DNA of 64,000 nt from Mnemiopsis leidyi (GCA_000226015.1 JH153187.1:113977-177976), one strand, 5' to 3'; shown: positions 36,001 through 49,167, counted from the stretch's first letter. The notes: a model not told the origin generated them from the letters alone. Numbers and translations: made by a program.

Positions 36001-39000
36001 ACAAGATGTTCTTTCAGATTTGCATTAAAGCCAGCGACTAAATCAATTAAATTATCAATTATGAAAGATAAAATTCAAAAGTCAAAGCGTTTTATAAATT
36101 TTCATGGGAGTTCTAAATTTTACATCTACACGCAAAAAAAATTAAAAATCGGGGAAATCTCAAAACGTCGTTGTACTTGTAGTACTGATTTGTCGCGGAA
36201 GCTCCCTATCAGAAGCAGTGCAGGTGGATACACTGTGTCAGTGTACCACAGCACATTAGACATTTTTACAGCACATTAGACACCATTGCAGCTAACTTGG
36301 TGGCACATTGGCACACTAAAGAGGATACTATTTTAACTGGTACATCTAAAGTTATGCAGTAGGAGGAATTCAATGTACTACTGGAACGAATTGATACTTC
36401 TACTGGTTACCTTAAACCACACACTAAAACCACTTATAGCGATTGAAAATTACAGTTCGAGCCCTCGATACCCTTCAAACTCGAAGTATCAAATTCTGTG
36501 TTGCCGCTTTAAGTATAATTCCACGTCGACAAGACTCGACAGAATGGCGCAAGGTAAACTATGCAATGTTACTCTGGTACCCACTAACCGGGACACAAAC
36601 TTTCTTGACTATGATGTTGGACAGTCAGGTTGACAGCAAGCTTGACAGTTCCTACAGTGGAATCTATAAAGCTGCATAATTACTGCAACTTAATATGGTT
36701 TATGATACAGTGGAGCTGCTTTCAATTTTATTTTGCAGACTAAGCGTCAGCGGTCAAAAGAAAGTCACTGATCAAGGGAATAATAATAACAGGAGACGAT
36801 GATAAGCTTGTGTGCTTTTTGAGACGAAGTCTAAATGTGCATTAGAACGAAGTTCTCTCAGACGGTTTGAAAATTTTGTAAGTACAGTCTTAACGGAACG
36901 AATAAACGTAATTACTCAATTCCAACAGCGTTAAAATCTTTAACGAGCAATTTGGCTCATTACTGAGCATAAGCACAGGCAGTAATAGTCAAACAAATCG
37001 ATTATTGATAAACCATGAATACAAATGGACGGTTTGGGAGTGCAGTTTAGCAAATGTTTGATTTATGAGCCATTCTGTACCAATAATTTTCATCACCTCA
37101 TGAGGCAAATTACCATGTAAACTTGTCAATACTAGACATGTGTTTACAATATGCCGTCTGTTCTTCAGCTCATAGAAATCACATGACATATCTTTATCAA
37201 AAATGTATAAGGCATTTGCCTTCATTCTTGTTAGAAGCGATTCGATGGGGGAGGGGGAGGAAAAAGGAGAAGAAAACAGTATAGAAAAAACTCACTTTTT
37301 GTCTTCCCCGAACTGTCTGAGAATAAACTCGTCGTCGTCACAATCAGCTGACATCGACATCACTTGACTGTTCGTCCTCTTTCTGAAATGACCAGGGTCT
37401 TAGTGTATTTAAACTCTTGTTTTGGGACAAAAACCATGTTTAAAGTATGACAAATGAAATGTGGGGAAACACCATGTTCAAAATATAAGATAAGTAAATG
37501 AAGTTGAACACGAAAATAATACGAAAACTCTCGATGGTATTGTTTTTAAACTCAATGCGTTTTAATGGGAATTGGGTGCAAACATTTTACAGTTTCCACT
37601 TGGAGGTTGGATTATCTTTAGACATTCCCTGCAGTACCGACCTTACAGAATTAAAAAACCAGTAAACCACTGATAAGAAGAAAGCCTTACAGAGGATTTA
37701 ATTGCAGAATGCAGTAGCAGAATTTTGTACCTGATTGATGGCGTACCCTATAATCATAATTATAACTCGATAGTCGATAACCAGGCAAGTGAATATTCAT
37801 TATTACTGACTACTTAGAGCTGGCCAGGTCTATTCAATAGCGCAGAGTGCACCAGAAACAACAGCTTCGCTCATACCAATTTAAATATTTCAGAACGATA
37901 TCTCTCTTATCCTCCCCGGTTATAGGGTATAGACCTCTTGAAATTTTATAAATGAATGAGGAAACTTGAATAAAATCGAATATGGGTTAAAATTTAGGAA
38001 TATCTATACTGATACAATTACACTTAAAAATATAACCTTCTTTTCCAGGAAGAGCCTGGCCCGGAAAATGCCCTCTGGATAACGTTCATTTTACAACTTT
38101 CTGTCTGACGACCAAAAAGAAAAAAATTCTTTAATAACGAAATAAGACTATAAGTTATTGATCATTAAATCGATCGAATGTCTAAGTTGATCCAGCTAAG
38201 CCGAAGCGCATGCTCTCACTTATACAAGCAAGTCGTGCAATGGCTGTGAAGCACGACCCAGCTCGAATAATTCCAGACTCTGATCCCGACAAAGCCCAGG
38301 CTGTTAAACAATCGGTCGGCAGTCAGGATACCGAAAGTGGGGCTGCAGTTATTGGGGCTACCCGGCCACGGCGACTAGCCTGAACAATACAGACTAACGA
38401 TTGTATTTCTATTACCCTGGACCAATCCAACCTGCTCTTACACGGCCATGTATCACAGCAACTGTTGCAGTAGACGTAAACCACTGCAAACAGAAAGAAG
38501 GGACTAATCGTGTTGGCTAGTTACGGGCGATTAGACGGATAGATTAAGCAATTAGTTGATCCTAGAGGTGCAGGATATTTGGACAAAGTGGTTGGGGGTC
38601 AGGGTCATTTTACAAATTAGTCAGTGTCATGTTGATGAGTGGGCCGAACTCGTCATCCAAGAGATACATAGAAACATGAGGGTATGTGGCCAGTACATCT
38701 TTTGTGGGTATTAGGAGGGTCGTTATTGCAAATTGAGCTTGACATAATGCGCGGATGTTAAATTATTAGCTGAAGCAGTTATGATAATGAGTAGTACCGG
38801 AGCACCGGACCCAGGGGACTGTTCAAATTGGACGATAAACAGTGGAGTCTAAGTTTCAAGAGTAATTCGCTCAGTGAGTACAAAATGCTTGCTTTAAACA
38901 GTCAGTCAAGTTGTAGGTACTGATGTACTATGAACATAATCTCATTCAATAGATTGCCTAGTAAATTATTCACTAGAACTACAATATTGTGTAAAGTAAT

Positions 39001-42000
39001 ATGTGATTGGTGAGCGTACCAAGCCTGCTCAGCTTCAAGAACACAAAACTACATGGGCGATCTAGAAACAGAACTTGAGAAAGTCAATAAAACAAGCTAG
39101 AGACAGAGTGTATCTATCTTCCGTCCATCCACGACATTGCCTAGACCAAAACCCATTTCTCAGAGGTGAAGACCCAGAAGATTATCTCTCTGCCTATTGC
39201 TTTGTTAGGTTACACAAGATATAGTTGCAAAGAAGCCTTGCACTTTAGGGCATATTAATTTGGCCCAGAACGATAGCAGTACTAGTGTTTCATGTTGTTA
39301 TAGATCCTAGTTTTAATCAACTGAGAGGGCGAGATCAGGTAAGTAAAATCAGTGATACAAGAGTTATACATACAGGGTGCAGGCTTGAAATTTACATGGT
39401 AAAATATACTAAATAATGCCAGTAACAATAAATATTATTTTAGACACAGTATATGTATCTTTAACAGATGTGGTTTCAAGTGGGAGGGGGCCTTTTTCAG
39501 GTCCTCATTTCGAGCAAGCTCGACTCCCAGAGGTGTGCACTGAATGTTAACGGGTGTGTTATGTTGTGGGTGGGCCGAAGGATCAACCAAGCTACATGAT
39601 GTGTACGGAGCAGATATTTGAACGGACACGATTTCCACTGATAGTCAATTCAGAAAATTCATGGGCCGGCACCGTGCCGAGTCGGGTATGATCCGACAAC
39701 CTCTGCATTGTCTAGATGAGTGCTCTACCAATTGAGCTACCGGCCCTATCTTTAACAGATGATGAGCTTCTGAAATAAGTGCGCCACGACCAATTGCACG
39801 GATTATAAATCCTTTCTTGTAATATAACATAAAATTAATATACTTTAATATACTTTAATATATAGTTTAAGATTTTTGTTGTCTACTTGGTTCAACAACC
39901 AGAAATACAGTATGCAACTGACAAGTCAATTTTTAGAAGCGTTGCGCCTAGAAAGTTAGATTCGTGGATAGAAAGACGATAGATTCACTGAGCTAGAATT
40001 AGACAATCACACGTATGCTTTACACAGATCTGTACCATCACAGATTTACTAGCTCACAGATTTATACGATCACAGATTTATACGATCACAGATTTAGCCG
40101 ATCACAGATTTATACGATCACAGATTTATACAATCACGGATTTATACGATCGCAGATTTAGCCGATAAGAGATTTGGCAGATAAATGTAGCGATTTGAAG
40201 GTGCTGAACGAATCGTATCGACACTTATTGCTTTATTGTTATTGGCCGACAAAAACAGTGGTATCAATAGCGCCGGCTGAATCGGAAATCAGCTTTACCA
40301 CGCCTTTTGGATTGGTGGAGGTACTGAAACTGAAATGGTCAACAGTTTTGCACTGATTATTGATAACTGATATCGATGATAATGAAAACTCTTAGAAAAA
40401 CGATATGAATTAAGTAAAAACATTGAATAACCCACCGTCGTATATTGGCGACAAATCGAATTACATTGACGACATTCGGTAGAGTAGATACGCCAGGCGT
40501 TTCAGCCATTCTTCAGGTGGCAGTCGACTTAGAAAAAGTGCGAGAATAAGTTTGTTTTAGGAAGTATACATAAATGAAGATTTTACTAGACAATTTACTT
40601 ACAACAAAAGTGGTATTATAAGATTATCCGACATTAGACAACAGACTTCTAAATACAACGGTGTTTTTGGGGAGGTGTCAAATTTTTCACATTTCATCCC
40701 TCGATAAACATTATACAAAGTGCTGTCTTAGTTCTCGGCGGTAAAGTGTATTTATATGGTCCATTTGACATAGATGAACCTCCATAAACAAAGGTAGGAC
40801 CAATGAACTACAAGAGATTTGAAATTTTTGAAAATTAGCGACACCACCCCAGGAATACCATTCTCTATAAAATCTACACCACGGTCGTATATCTAAAAAT
40901 CCGCATAAAACCCACTAGTGCGAACCTCAGTTCCCTAAACCAATCCCAATATGACAAACAGTCAAAGCGGAAAGTGTCACCGTTATCAATATTCATGAGC
41001 CGAACAGTTTCAGAAGACCAATTTCATGTGACGAAGCATCAATATGACACAGTTGAACTGGAAGTTCGCTTTATATCACTTCTGTTCAAATCAATAAGCA
41101 ATGAATGCTAGGATATTGTCTCAATAAAAACACACTAGTCTCGCCTTGATAGTGAGGCAGGGCAAATATATGAATACAACAAACCGCTGAGCAGGATATC
41201 AAATATTCAGAGCTTCGTCAAATTTTGAATTTTATCAATATTATGTTAAATTCTCTGTAATATATTGATGTGACCTGATTGAACTGGCCTTCAGGAGTCT
41301 GGAATGACTACCACAAGGACCAAACTATTGGGGCTTTTACTTTGCGTCGTCTCGACGTCTCTTGAACTATTGTAAATCTTGAACGGAACTGACGAAGTCT
41401 GGCTAAGTCATACCACCAGCAGGCTATCTTATATATAGATAGTTCCATTTAATGAATTTTTATTGGTTTAATAGATTTAAGTCATATTTCTGACAAGTTT
41501 AATTTTTGAACGGCAACTACAAACATCAAAAACGAATTTTTTGCGATTCAATAAANNNNNNNNNNNNNNTATTAGCTGAAGCAGTTATGATAATGAGGAA
41601 TACCGGAGCACCGGACCCAGGGGACTGTTAAAATTTGGACGGTAAACAGTGGAGTCTAAGTTTCAAGAGTAATTCGCTCAGTGAGAACAAAATGCTTGCT
41701 TTAAACAGTCAGTCAAGTTGTAGGTACTAATGTACTATGAACATAATCTCATTCAATAGATTGCCTAGTAAATTATTCACTAGAACTACAATATTGTGTA
41801 AAGTAATATGTGATTGGTGAGCGTACCAAGCTTGCTCAGCTTTAAGAACACAAAACTACATAGGCGATCTAGAAACAGAACTTGAGAAAGTCACTTAAAC
41901 AAGCTAGAGACAGAGTGTTTCTATCTTCCGTCCATCCACGACATTGCCTAGACCAAAACCCATTTCTAAGAGATGAAGACTCAGAAGATTATCTCTCTGC

Positions 42001-45000
42001 CTATTGCTTTGTAAGGTTAGACAAGATATAGATGTAAAGAAGCCTTGCACTTTAGGGCATATTAATTTGGCCCAGAACGATAGCAGTACTAGTGTTTCAT
42101 GTTGTTATAGAGCCTAGTTTTAATCAACTGAGAGGGCGAGATCAGGTAAGTAAAATCAGTGATACAAGAGTTATACATACAGGGTGCAGGCTTGAAATTA
42201 ACATGGTGAAATATACTAAATAATGCCAGTAACAATAAATATTATTTTAGACACAGTATATGTATCTTTAACAGATGATGAGCTTCTGAAATAAGTGCGC
42301 CACGACCAATTGCACGGATTATAAATCCTTTCTTGTAATATAACTTAAAATTAATATACTTTAATATACTTTAATATATAGTTTAAGATTTTTGTTGTCT
42401 ACTTGGTTCAACAATCAGAAATACAGTATGCAACTGACAAGTCAATTTTTAGAAGCGTTGCGCCTAGAGAGTTAGATTCGTGGATAGAACGACGATAGAT
42501 TCACTGAGCTAGAATTAGACAATCACACGTATGCTTTACACAGATCTATACCATCACAGATTTACTAGCTCACAGATTCATACGATCACAGATTTATACG
42601 ATCCCAGATTTATACGATCACAGATTTAGCCGATCAGAGATTTGGCAGATAAATGTAGCGATTTGAAGGTGCTGAACGAATCGTATCGACACTTATTGCT
42701 TTATTGTTATTGGCCGACAAAACAGTGGTATCAATAGCGCCGGCTGAATCGGAAATCAGCTTTACCACGCCTTTTGGATTGGTGGAGGTACTGAAACTGA
42801 AATGGTCAAAAGTTTTGCACTGATTATTGATAACTGATATCGATGATAATGAAAAAACGATATGAATTAAGTAAAAACATTGAATAACCCACCGTCGTAT
42901 ATTGGCGACAAATCGAATTACATTGACGACATTCGGTAGAGTAGATACGCCAGGCGTTTCAGCCATTCTTCAGGTGGCAGTCGACTTAGAAAAAGTGCGA
43001 GAATAAGTTTGTTTTAGGAAGTATACATAAATGAAGATGTTACTAGAAAATTTACTTACAACAAAAGTGGTATTTTAAGATTATCAGACATTAGACAACA
43101 GACTTCTAAATACAACGGTGTTTCTGGGGAGGTGTCAAATTTTTCACATTTCATCCCTCGATAAACATTATACAAAGTCATGTCTTAGTTCTCGGCGGTC
43201 AAGTGCTTTTATATGGTCCATTTGACATAGATGAACCTCCATAAACAAAGGTAGGACGAGAGATTTTAAATTTTTTTATTTTAAATTAGCGACACCACCC
43301 CAGGAATACCATTCTCTATTAAATCTACACCACGGTCGTATATCTAAAAATCCGCATAAAACCCACTAGTGCGAACCTCAGTCCCTTAACAAATCCCAAT
43401 ATGACAAACAGTCAAAGCGGGAAGTGTCACCGTTATCAATATTCATGAGCCGAACAGTTTCAGAAGACCAATTTCATGTGACGAAGCATCAATATGACAC
43501 AGTTGAACTGGAAGTTCGCTTTATATCACTTCTGTTCAAATCAATAAGCAATGAAAGCTAGGATATTGTCTCGATAAAGACACACTAGTCTCGCCTTGAT
43601 AGTAAGGCAGGGCAAATATATATGAATACAACAAACCGCTGAGCAGGATATCAAATATTCAGAGCTTCGTCAAATTTTGAATTTTATCAATATTATGTTA
43701 AATTCTCTGTAATATATTGATGTGACCTGATTGAACTGGCCAGTGGCCTTCAGGAGTCTGGAATGACTACCACCAGGACCAAACTATTGGAGCTTTTACT
43801 TTGCGTCGTCTCGACGTCTCTTGAAATATTGTAAATCTTGACTTTGGCTCATTATTTTTCAGTCACAATGCATCTCACTATTGATATGGTTCGTAATTTG
43901 TGCTTTGCATGCATTTAAACCATGTACTTTTTACAACTTTGGTGCTCTATCGCCTGTTTGTTAACCTAACCAGCAGATTCTCTTTTAGAAGTATGCGGTT
44001 TTCTATAAGCATAGGTCAAAATATTTCATCCCTGAAAGCGACCGCGTACTGACGAAGTCATACTCATACCACCAGCAGGCTATCTTATATATAGAAAGTT
44101 CCATTCATTGAATTTTTATTGGTTTTATAGATATAAGTCATATTTCTGACAAGTTTAATTTTTGAACTGCAACTACAAACATCAAAAACGAATTCTTTGC
44201 GGTTCAATAAACATTTCTGAGAACAGCCAAGCAACTTCCAATGACATACAAGTTGCAGCCGATGCTTCTTAAAACAAGCCGAATGCTGCCAAGAAGTCGA
44301 TCTCGATGTACACACAAGTACTGAAGATTAAATCGCCAGCTTGAATTTTCAGTTGACTTCATAATTGGCAGTATCAAGCATGAAAGACGTGAAGTTATTT
44401 CATTCAAAAAGTCCGCCTTTGTCCTAACATATACTGTCATCTCATTTCATGTAGTTCAGTACACAACGTGTACATCTACCGCTATAATTATTTATAGTAT
44501 TTCATTTGCCCTGGGCTTTGCTTGCAAACTAGCAAAAAAGCATTTACAAGCAGTAAAATATAATTTTCAACGTCACGAGGCTAGATATACAAATTAATAA
44601 AGAACAGATTTTTTAGGGACCGGTGTCAAAATATCTTATCACGTGACAGCGTTTCGCCATATTGATTGGTCGTGTCTAACTTTTTTCAGTGACCATTCGG
44701 TGTCAGATGATACCACGCATTTGTGACTCTTTCCCTCAAAGAAAGCAAAACGTGAGAAAATGGGTGAGTTACCGAGTAGGCATTATTGGCATCTACTTTC
44801 TAGATGCAAGGTCACCAAACGTCACTTTCTCCCATATGATTGCTCCTGTCAACCGCATGAAAACCTGGCGTTCGCATTTAGAGCGATGACCGTACAGTAA
44901 TGCATCACGCGATCCTCATGCGTCAGAACAGCACTGTACACAACTTGAACTTAAAAAAAAGGTTGTTCCGTTGTTCATTTCGATTATTCGAGCGAAAAGG

Positions 45001-48000
45001 ATGCTCGGAAGTTAAAGTAGATTATCACTTTTATTTTAACAGCAATTAATACAGCATGAATACAGGCACGTTATGTTGGTGATATAAAACAATGTCCATT
45101 TGCAACTTTGTGTCTTAGGCATGGCTTATACAGTAAACATTATTCCTCGATTATAAATTAAAGTTAACACCTACAATTATACAATTGATAAGATTTCAAA
45201 TACAAGAAAAATTAAAAAGAAAAATCAAGGTGTAATTGTTCATTGAAAATAAAGTAAGTTTCAAGACTATACACAGATCTATTTTCAGGTTTTATATTAC
45301 GTAGCTATGCGATTAAGAGTATATCAACCAGGAAATGAAAAATGGTTAAGTACGCAGATTTTTGGACTGAACAAAAATATTTCGGCCCTAAGAGGGGCCG
45401 CTTGCTAGAAAGGCGTGTACTATCGACGTGCTGCTGTACCAGATCCCTTCACTGCCCCATCTTCATAACAGAGATCGTCACAACGTGTCTCGAAATTGAT
45501 TGTTGTTTCAAACTTTTGGAATTTTACACCATGGATCTTCTTGCTTACTTGCACTTGTGTGAGTCTGCAGAAGCAATAGGCTATCCCCCGCCTCTCATAG
45601 ACTATCCCGAACTTAGAAGCTTGCTACTTTCTTAGGTAATAACGGTAAATACGGGGGTGTGCTGGGGCTGAAATTGCGTCACTGTGTTAAAAGTCCGCGA
45701 CAGTAGGTTACCAACCTACAACTCATAGTCATAACTCATAAGTCATTCTGTGTCAAATGATACATGTAATTTGTGACCCTTCAATAAAAGAAAGTATAAG
45801 GTGAGAAAATGGTTGAGTAACCGAGTAGGCATTATTGGCATCCCTACAATCTAGATGCTAGCTGTCACCAACTGACACCTTCTCCATATGGTAGCACCTG
45901 TCAACCACAAATAAAATTATTACTTTAATTTAATTTTAACAGCACATTATCCGGCATAATTATGGGCATAATTATGGACATACGGGGACGTAATTTTTAG
46001 AAATGAAATACAATATCCATTAGCATTTTGAATCGTAGTTATCCAATACATGGACAATACAGTAGTATACCTAGTAGTATACCAGCTTTATCGAAAAAGT
46101 GAAAGAAATCGACGTGTTGTGGTTTTTCTGTTTAATTATATAGTTTAGAGAGTTTCATGACTTTTCTCGGCTCTAGTTGCAGGTTCGATTCAAGTGTCTA
46201 TACTCTCAAAGGTAAAACTAAAGCCCTGGATACAAAACATGATCAGTATTTCTATTCTATAGAAAAAAAGTAAGCGCCATGATGATAAATAGAATGATTA
46301 TATTAAGACACAACCAGCGCTGACCTGGACGAGATCATAGATCCACTTCTAGAGATTGAAGAACTGGGTTCGTCCCCGATCGTAATTATTCTCTGTGACA
46401 TCACAAAAGTTTTCCATTTGGAAAACCAGTTCTTTGTGTTTGTGTTACATTTGTCCAAGGAGAAGGTTCGGTCCATCATACCTTGATGCAAGATCCCGCC
46501 CAAAGTACCAGATGTTAGAGTTTAATCCGGATGAAGTTAACGTGAAAAGGATTTACCAAAGAAATCGAGAAAAATGTAATAACGATAGCATTGCCCGGTG
46601 CAGGAAAAAACCGACGTCTGATATAAGTGGGAACTTCAATAAAACTGAGTTTTGGGAGCAATAAATGTGGATGTCAGACGTAGCCAGATGTAACAACTCG
46701 CTGTACGAAGATATTAGTTCATCTCAACTGGACGTGCTGTCCCATGTAAACGGCCATTTAACCAAAACGTGGCCATATTGACGTAAACATGTGACTTTAA
46801 GTCAATAACGTGCGACTTAGAAAAGTTTAACAGGAAACTTAACCGGAAACTTGAATGTGCAATGCGACGAATGATAGAATGTCGTAAATTTCATTTCTTT
46901 AAATCATATCTCAATCATAAGTCTGTTAGAAACACATAGGAGTTTGGAAAATATGATTATCATTAAAATCAATATATTTCAGCTCTGGGCTTTTAGGCCG
47001 TAAAGGATTTAAGAATAAGGCTGCAAAACATAACATAGATGACATGATGAGCGCGTCATGAAGTGGGAGGAGCAAAAGTGTTCCATAATATAATAATTAG
47101 AAGAAGCAAAGATAACAGTTCCTAGGATCCCTCAGGACTCCGACAAAACTAAAACACTGAGCTCAGTTTTATCAATAATTTCAATTTCGCACATTTGAAA
47201 TTTGAACAGGTGCACTGAAAAAGATTGACCTCTCTGAGTAATGTATTGCAATATTCTAAGTAAGAATTATACAATAAAGTTTAATTTGACACTTCTCTGA
47301 CGCTTCACAACTAAACCGAATTTCACGGCATGATGCTTCTAGTGACACCCTTACTTATTCGTTGTCATGACTACCGATGTAGTGCCTTCAGAATGGCGGG
47401 TTTCTACTTTTTTAGCAACATGAATAAGGCCCAAGTTTAACTTTTAATCAATCAAACGAATAGGTGAGCTAAATATGACACCGTAAATTCAACCCTGAGT
47501 CAAAGCATGAAAGTGCATGATTCATAAAGTGGTAATTTGAATTCGCAAAGTGGCCCAAAGTGGCGATGAATGTAAGACTGTAAGAGTTTTACACAATCGA
47601 ACTAGTGTCGACTTCATGCCATAACTTGGTGTAAACCGGAAGGTACTATTGTTGTAGTTAGACTTAAACGTTTGCCATTTTAAGTAAACCGTGCAGGCAA
47701 TAACTATGTATATAAGCAATGTCTTGGTACCGTCAGTATAAACTATACAAGTATACAGACTTTATTTTTTGGGGTGGACAGCAGTCATGATACATGTCCC
47801 ACATTATCCAGCTTTTATAGAGCGGCAACTTGTTTCCAAGGGAGAAGAACAGAATTACAATAACTGAATCAAACCTAAAGTAATGACTTACTTTTCACTG
47901 GCAAGTTTAGCGGCGGTAGTGATGAATTGTCTCACAATGACGAGAGCTTTCCATTTCAGTCTTCCTTGAAAACTTGACTGACTCCGCAACTTTGCCATTG

Positions 48001-48009
48001 AATTCCTCC
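27025..48009 (-). CDS. CNG-like: Cyclic-nucleotide-gated cation channel subunit
   Basis: Exons in order: 47892-48009 (ATG at 47998), 37296-37382, 34031-34068, 32634-32914, 32323-32514, 32099-32173, 31856-31957, 31506-31641, 31045-31126, 30720-30884, 30109-30324, 29779-29950, 29480-29615, 29013-29197, 28556-28752, 28256-28412, 27025-28116. All phases close, giving 1139 residues. Order: basic N terminus ([11 protein letters not shown], possible calmodulin site); acidic linker; S1-S6 from about residue 236; S4 [15 protein letters not shown]; pore [12 protein letters not shown] near residue 437; C-linker [16 protein letters not shown]; cyclic-nucleotide domain at about 550-660 with [11 protein letters not shown] and NNRRTADV; then a coiled coil ([16 protein letters not shown]) and a long serine-rich tail. 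The family opens on cGMP or cAMP binding and passes Na+ and Ca2+. The filter has Gly where CNGA subunits have Glu, as in CNGB, while the C-linker is CNGA-like. Confidence 0.9.
29176..29270 (-). repeat. 35-bp tandem array across a splice acceptor (cNMP-binding exon of CNG gene)
   Basis: On the minus strand, CCTCCAG|GAAAACTAGAGTG occurs three times at 35-base spacing. The acceptor AGs correspond to plus-strand CTG at 29198, 29233 and 29268. The innermost one begins the exon encoding [11 protein letters not shown]. The unit has about 13 intron and 22 exon bases. Use of the outer acceptors would read [14 protein letters not shown] and stop. Confidence 0.95.
30370..30716. repeat. AAAACAGA(CC) minisatellite filling a CNG intron
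   Basis: Nearly the whole 395-base intron between the S5 exon (30720-30884) and the pore exon (30109-30324) consists of AAACAGAAAACAGACCAG-type units. The strand bias is extreme: purines plus C on the plus strand, pyrimidine-rich in the transcript. Open frames rich in Phe, Leu, Ser and Cys across it are artefacts. Confidence 0.92.
34069..37295 (-). other. CNG intron, nothing recognised
   Basis: A 3.2-kb intron between the two short N-terminal exons of the CNG gene. No exon, RNA gene or clear repeat family was found on either strand. Confidence 0.4.
39471..39746 (-). mobile_element. tRNA-derived SINE with 15-bp target-site duplication
   Basis: The 276-base insertion is flanked by TATCTTTAACAGATG at 39456-39470 and 39747-39761. 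The duplicated locus has one copy of this site and no insertion (about 42265), so a clean empty site is present. On the minus strand the element starts with an 84-base tRNA-like head (39746-39663): GGGCCGG acceptor arm, A-box-like TAGCTCAATTGGTAGAGC, T-stem GTCGG/CCGAC and a closing CCGGCCC. A tRNA-unrelated body of about 190 bases follows and ends near CCCACTTGAAACCA. There is no poly(A) tail. Intact duplications imply recent insertion. Confidence 0.85.
40020..40190 (+). repeat. 16-bp minisatellite (CAGATTTATACGATCA)
   Basis: About nine copies with variants. The matching array in the second copy of the duplication (about 42545-42650) has fewer units, so unit number differs between the two copies. 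Confidence 0.85.
41556..41569. other. Assembly gap (14 N)
   Basis: A short N run exactly between the two copies of the 2.7-kb duplication. Confidence 0.98.
41570..44211 (+). repeat. Direct duplication, copy 2 (2.6 kb)
   Basis: Second copy of 38764-41555. It lacks the SINE, has a shorter minisatellite, and carries about 200 extra bases near 43845-44060 that copy 1 lacks. An open frame at 42634-42966 (-) is shared in part with copy 1 but has no family resemblance. Confidence 0.92.
44690..44885 (+). repeat. Diverged direct repeat pair, copy 1
   Basis: Shares CAAATGATAC-type starts, GTGAGAAAATGGGTGAGT and CCGAGTAGGCATTATTGGCA with 45745-45910, in the same orientation with substitutions and small indels. 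It lies in the first CNG intron and may be an old non-autonomous element. A copy of the GTAGGTT palindrome lies near 45711, between the two. Confidence 0.7.
45745..45910 (+). repeat. Diverged direct repeat pair, copy 2
   Basis: Partner of 44690-44885, sharing CCGAGTAGGCATTATTGGCA and flanking sequence. Confidence 0.7.
46325..46479 (-). CDS. CNG-like: Candidate alternative first exon of the CNG gene
   Basis: The exon starts [12 protein letters not shown] and contains [18 protein letters not shown]. It ends SMISS plus two bases before donor GTCAGC. Those two bases match the phase needed by the next CNG exon (37296-37382, starting after two carried bases). KWKTFV...QRIIT resembles KWKALV...RQFIT in the upstream first exon (47892-47998), as if the two first exons were old duplicates. 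It would give a channel with a different N terminus. No promoter was identified. Confidence 0.5.
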
Positions 48010-48339
48010 CTGCAAGGTTTATGCTTTTTAATTTCAAAATGTAAACATAAAACTTACAGGCCAGTTGAATAAATGGATAAAAGAAGAGTAAGAATTTACA
48101 ATTAAGAAGAAATATAGATTGTTTATCGTCGAAAAGGGACTCTTAGCATACAACTAGCGTATCATGATTCATGATAAGCCATAAAGCTCAGGGACATAAG
48201 AAACGGGGACAGTGTCATTGGGAGGGACGAATTGGGGTCCAAACGGAAAGAGATAGAGTCATGAAAATTTCATCGAAGATTTAAGCAGGTTCTGTGGCTT
48301 AGGCTATGTAAAAAGTTGATCTAAAGGCCTTTAAGGGCC

Positions 48340-48555
48340 TTTGAGCTAGAAGAAAAGTTAGACCAGTATTTTGACGTTAAATTTGACGAGGAACCCGAAT
48401 TTGATAGTTTTGAAGCCGAAAAAAGTATCACATGACCCCTTGAGAGATCCCTTATCCTTGAGCTAGAAGAAAAGTTAGACGTAAAATTACAAGGAAACTA
48501 AAAACCACGTGTCTTTTCTGGCCGGAGGCACGCTTTGCGTTTTGCGACTGATTGG
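48340..48555 (+). repeat. Dispersed repeat family A, copy 3
   Basis: Contains GAGCTAGAAGAAAAGTTAGA twice and ends with TCTGGCCGGAGGCACGCTTT followed by GCGTTTTGCGACTGA. The same end is found at about 58000-58040. Confidence 0.75.
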
Positions 48556-49167
48556 ATATAAGGACACAAGACACGGGCACGAAATGCGGGGACACAAAAC
48601 ACGGTAAACAAGATGAGCACGGACTACGGAAGGGCACTTTGAAGGTGTCCAGTCGGCACTTATCATTACCGATCAACAAAAGAAGTCAACATATTGTCGG
48701 CGCAATATGTGCGTTAATGGACTTCAAATTTGTTGCTGAGCGCTAGCGAATGCCTCTAGAAGGAGATCTAGACGTCACACTTCTCACTCCTCCATGTTTA
48801 CTGCTATCTTACTTAAGTAAAGTACGTATGTTATAGCAAATACCGATATACCATCCTTTAAGTCACATATTTGTATTTTACCGAATTATCGATTTGTGGT
48901 GATATAAAATGAAAAAGAGCCCTGAGAGTCCGAGCGATAAATGATATGCTGAGAAAAAGCGTGGAAACGTCAAGTCAATAATGGACGATACCAATGTTAG
49001 TGTTAGCATTGGAAACATCAATATTCTAGATATTGCTAATGTTTTGTGGGATGGGCAGGTAATAAATAATAAATACAATATTCCGTGCATGCTTTCGGTG
49101 GCAAGTCAATCTAGAACGGACAGCCAGTTTAATAAAGACCGAAAATCGTGAACGATTCCGTCACGCT

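Larger units (their letters stand above)
38764..41555 (+). repeat. Direct duplication, copy 1 (2.8 kb)
   Basis: This copy is almost identical to 41570-44211, with scattered substitutions and a few indels. It lies in the first intron of the CNG gene. It contains a SINE insertion (39471-39746) missing from copy 2 and a longer CAGATTTATACGATCA minisatellite (about 40025-40170). It abuts a 14-N gap, and both copies end at matching sequence, which suggests unmerged haplotypes. Confidence 0.92.

Noticed and set aside
39663-39746. Functional tRNA gene
   Set aside because: The anticodon arm and T-loop are irregular, extra bases precede the acceptor 3' side, and the sequence heads a 276-base insertion with target-site duplications, so it is a SINE head.
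42634-42966. 110-residue minus-strand frame within the duplication
   Set aside because: No family resemblance, no splice context, not intact in the other copy.
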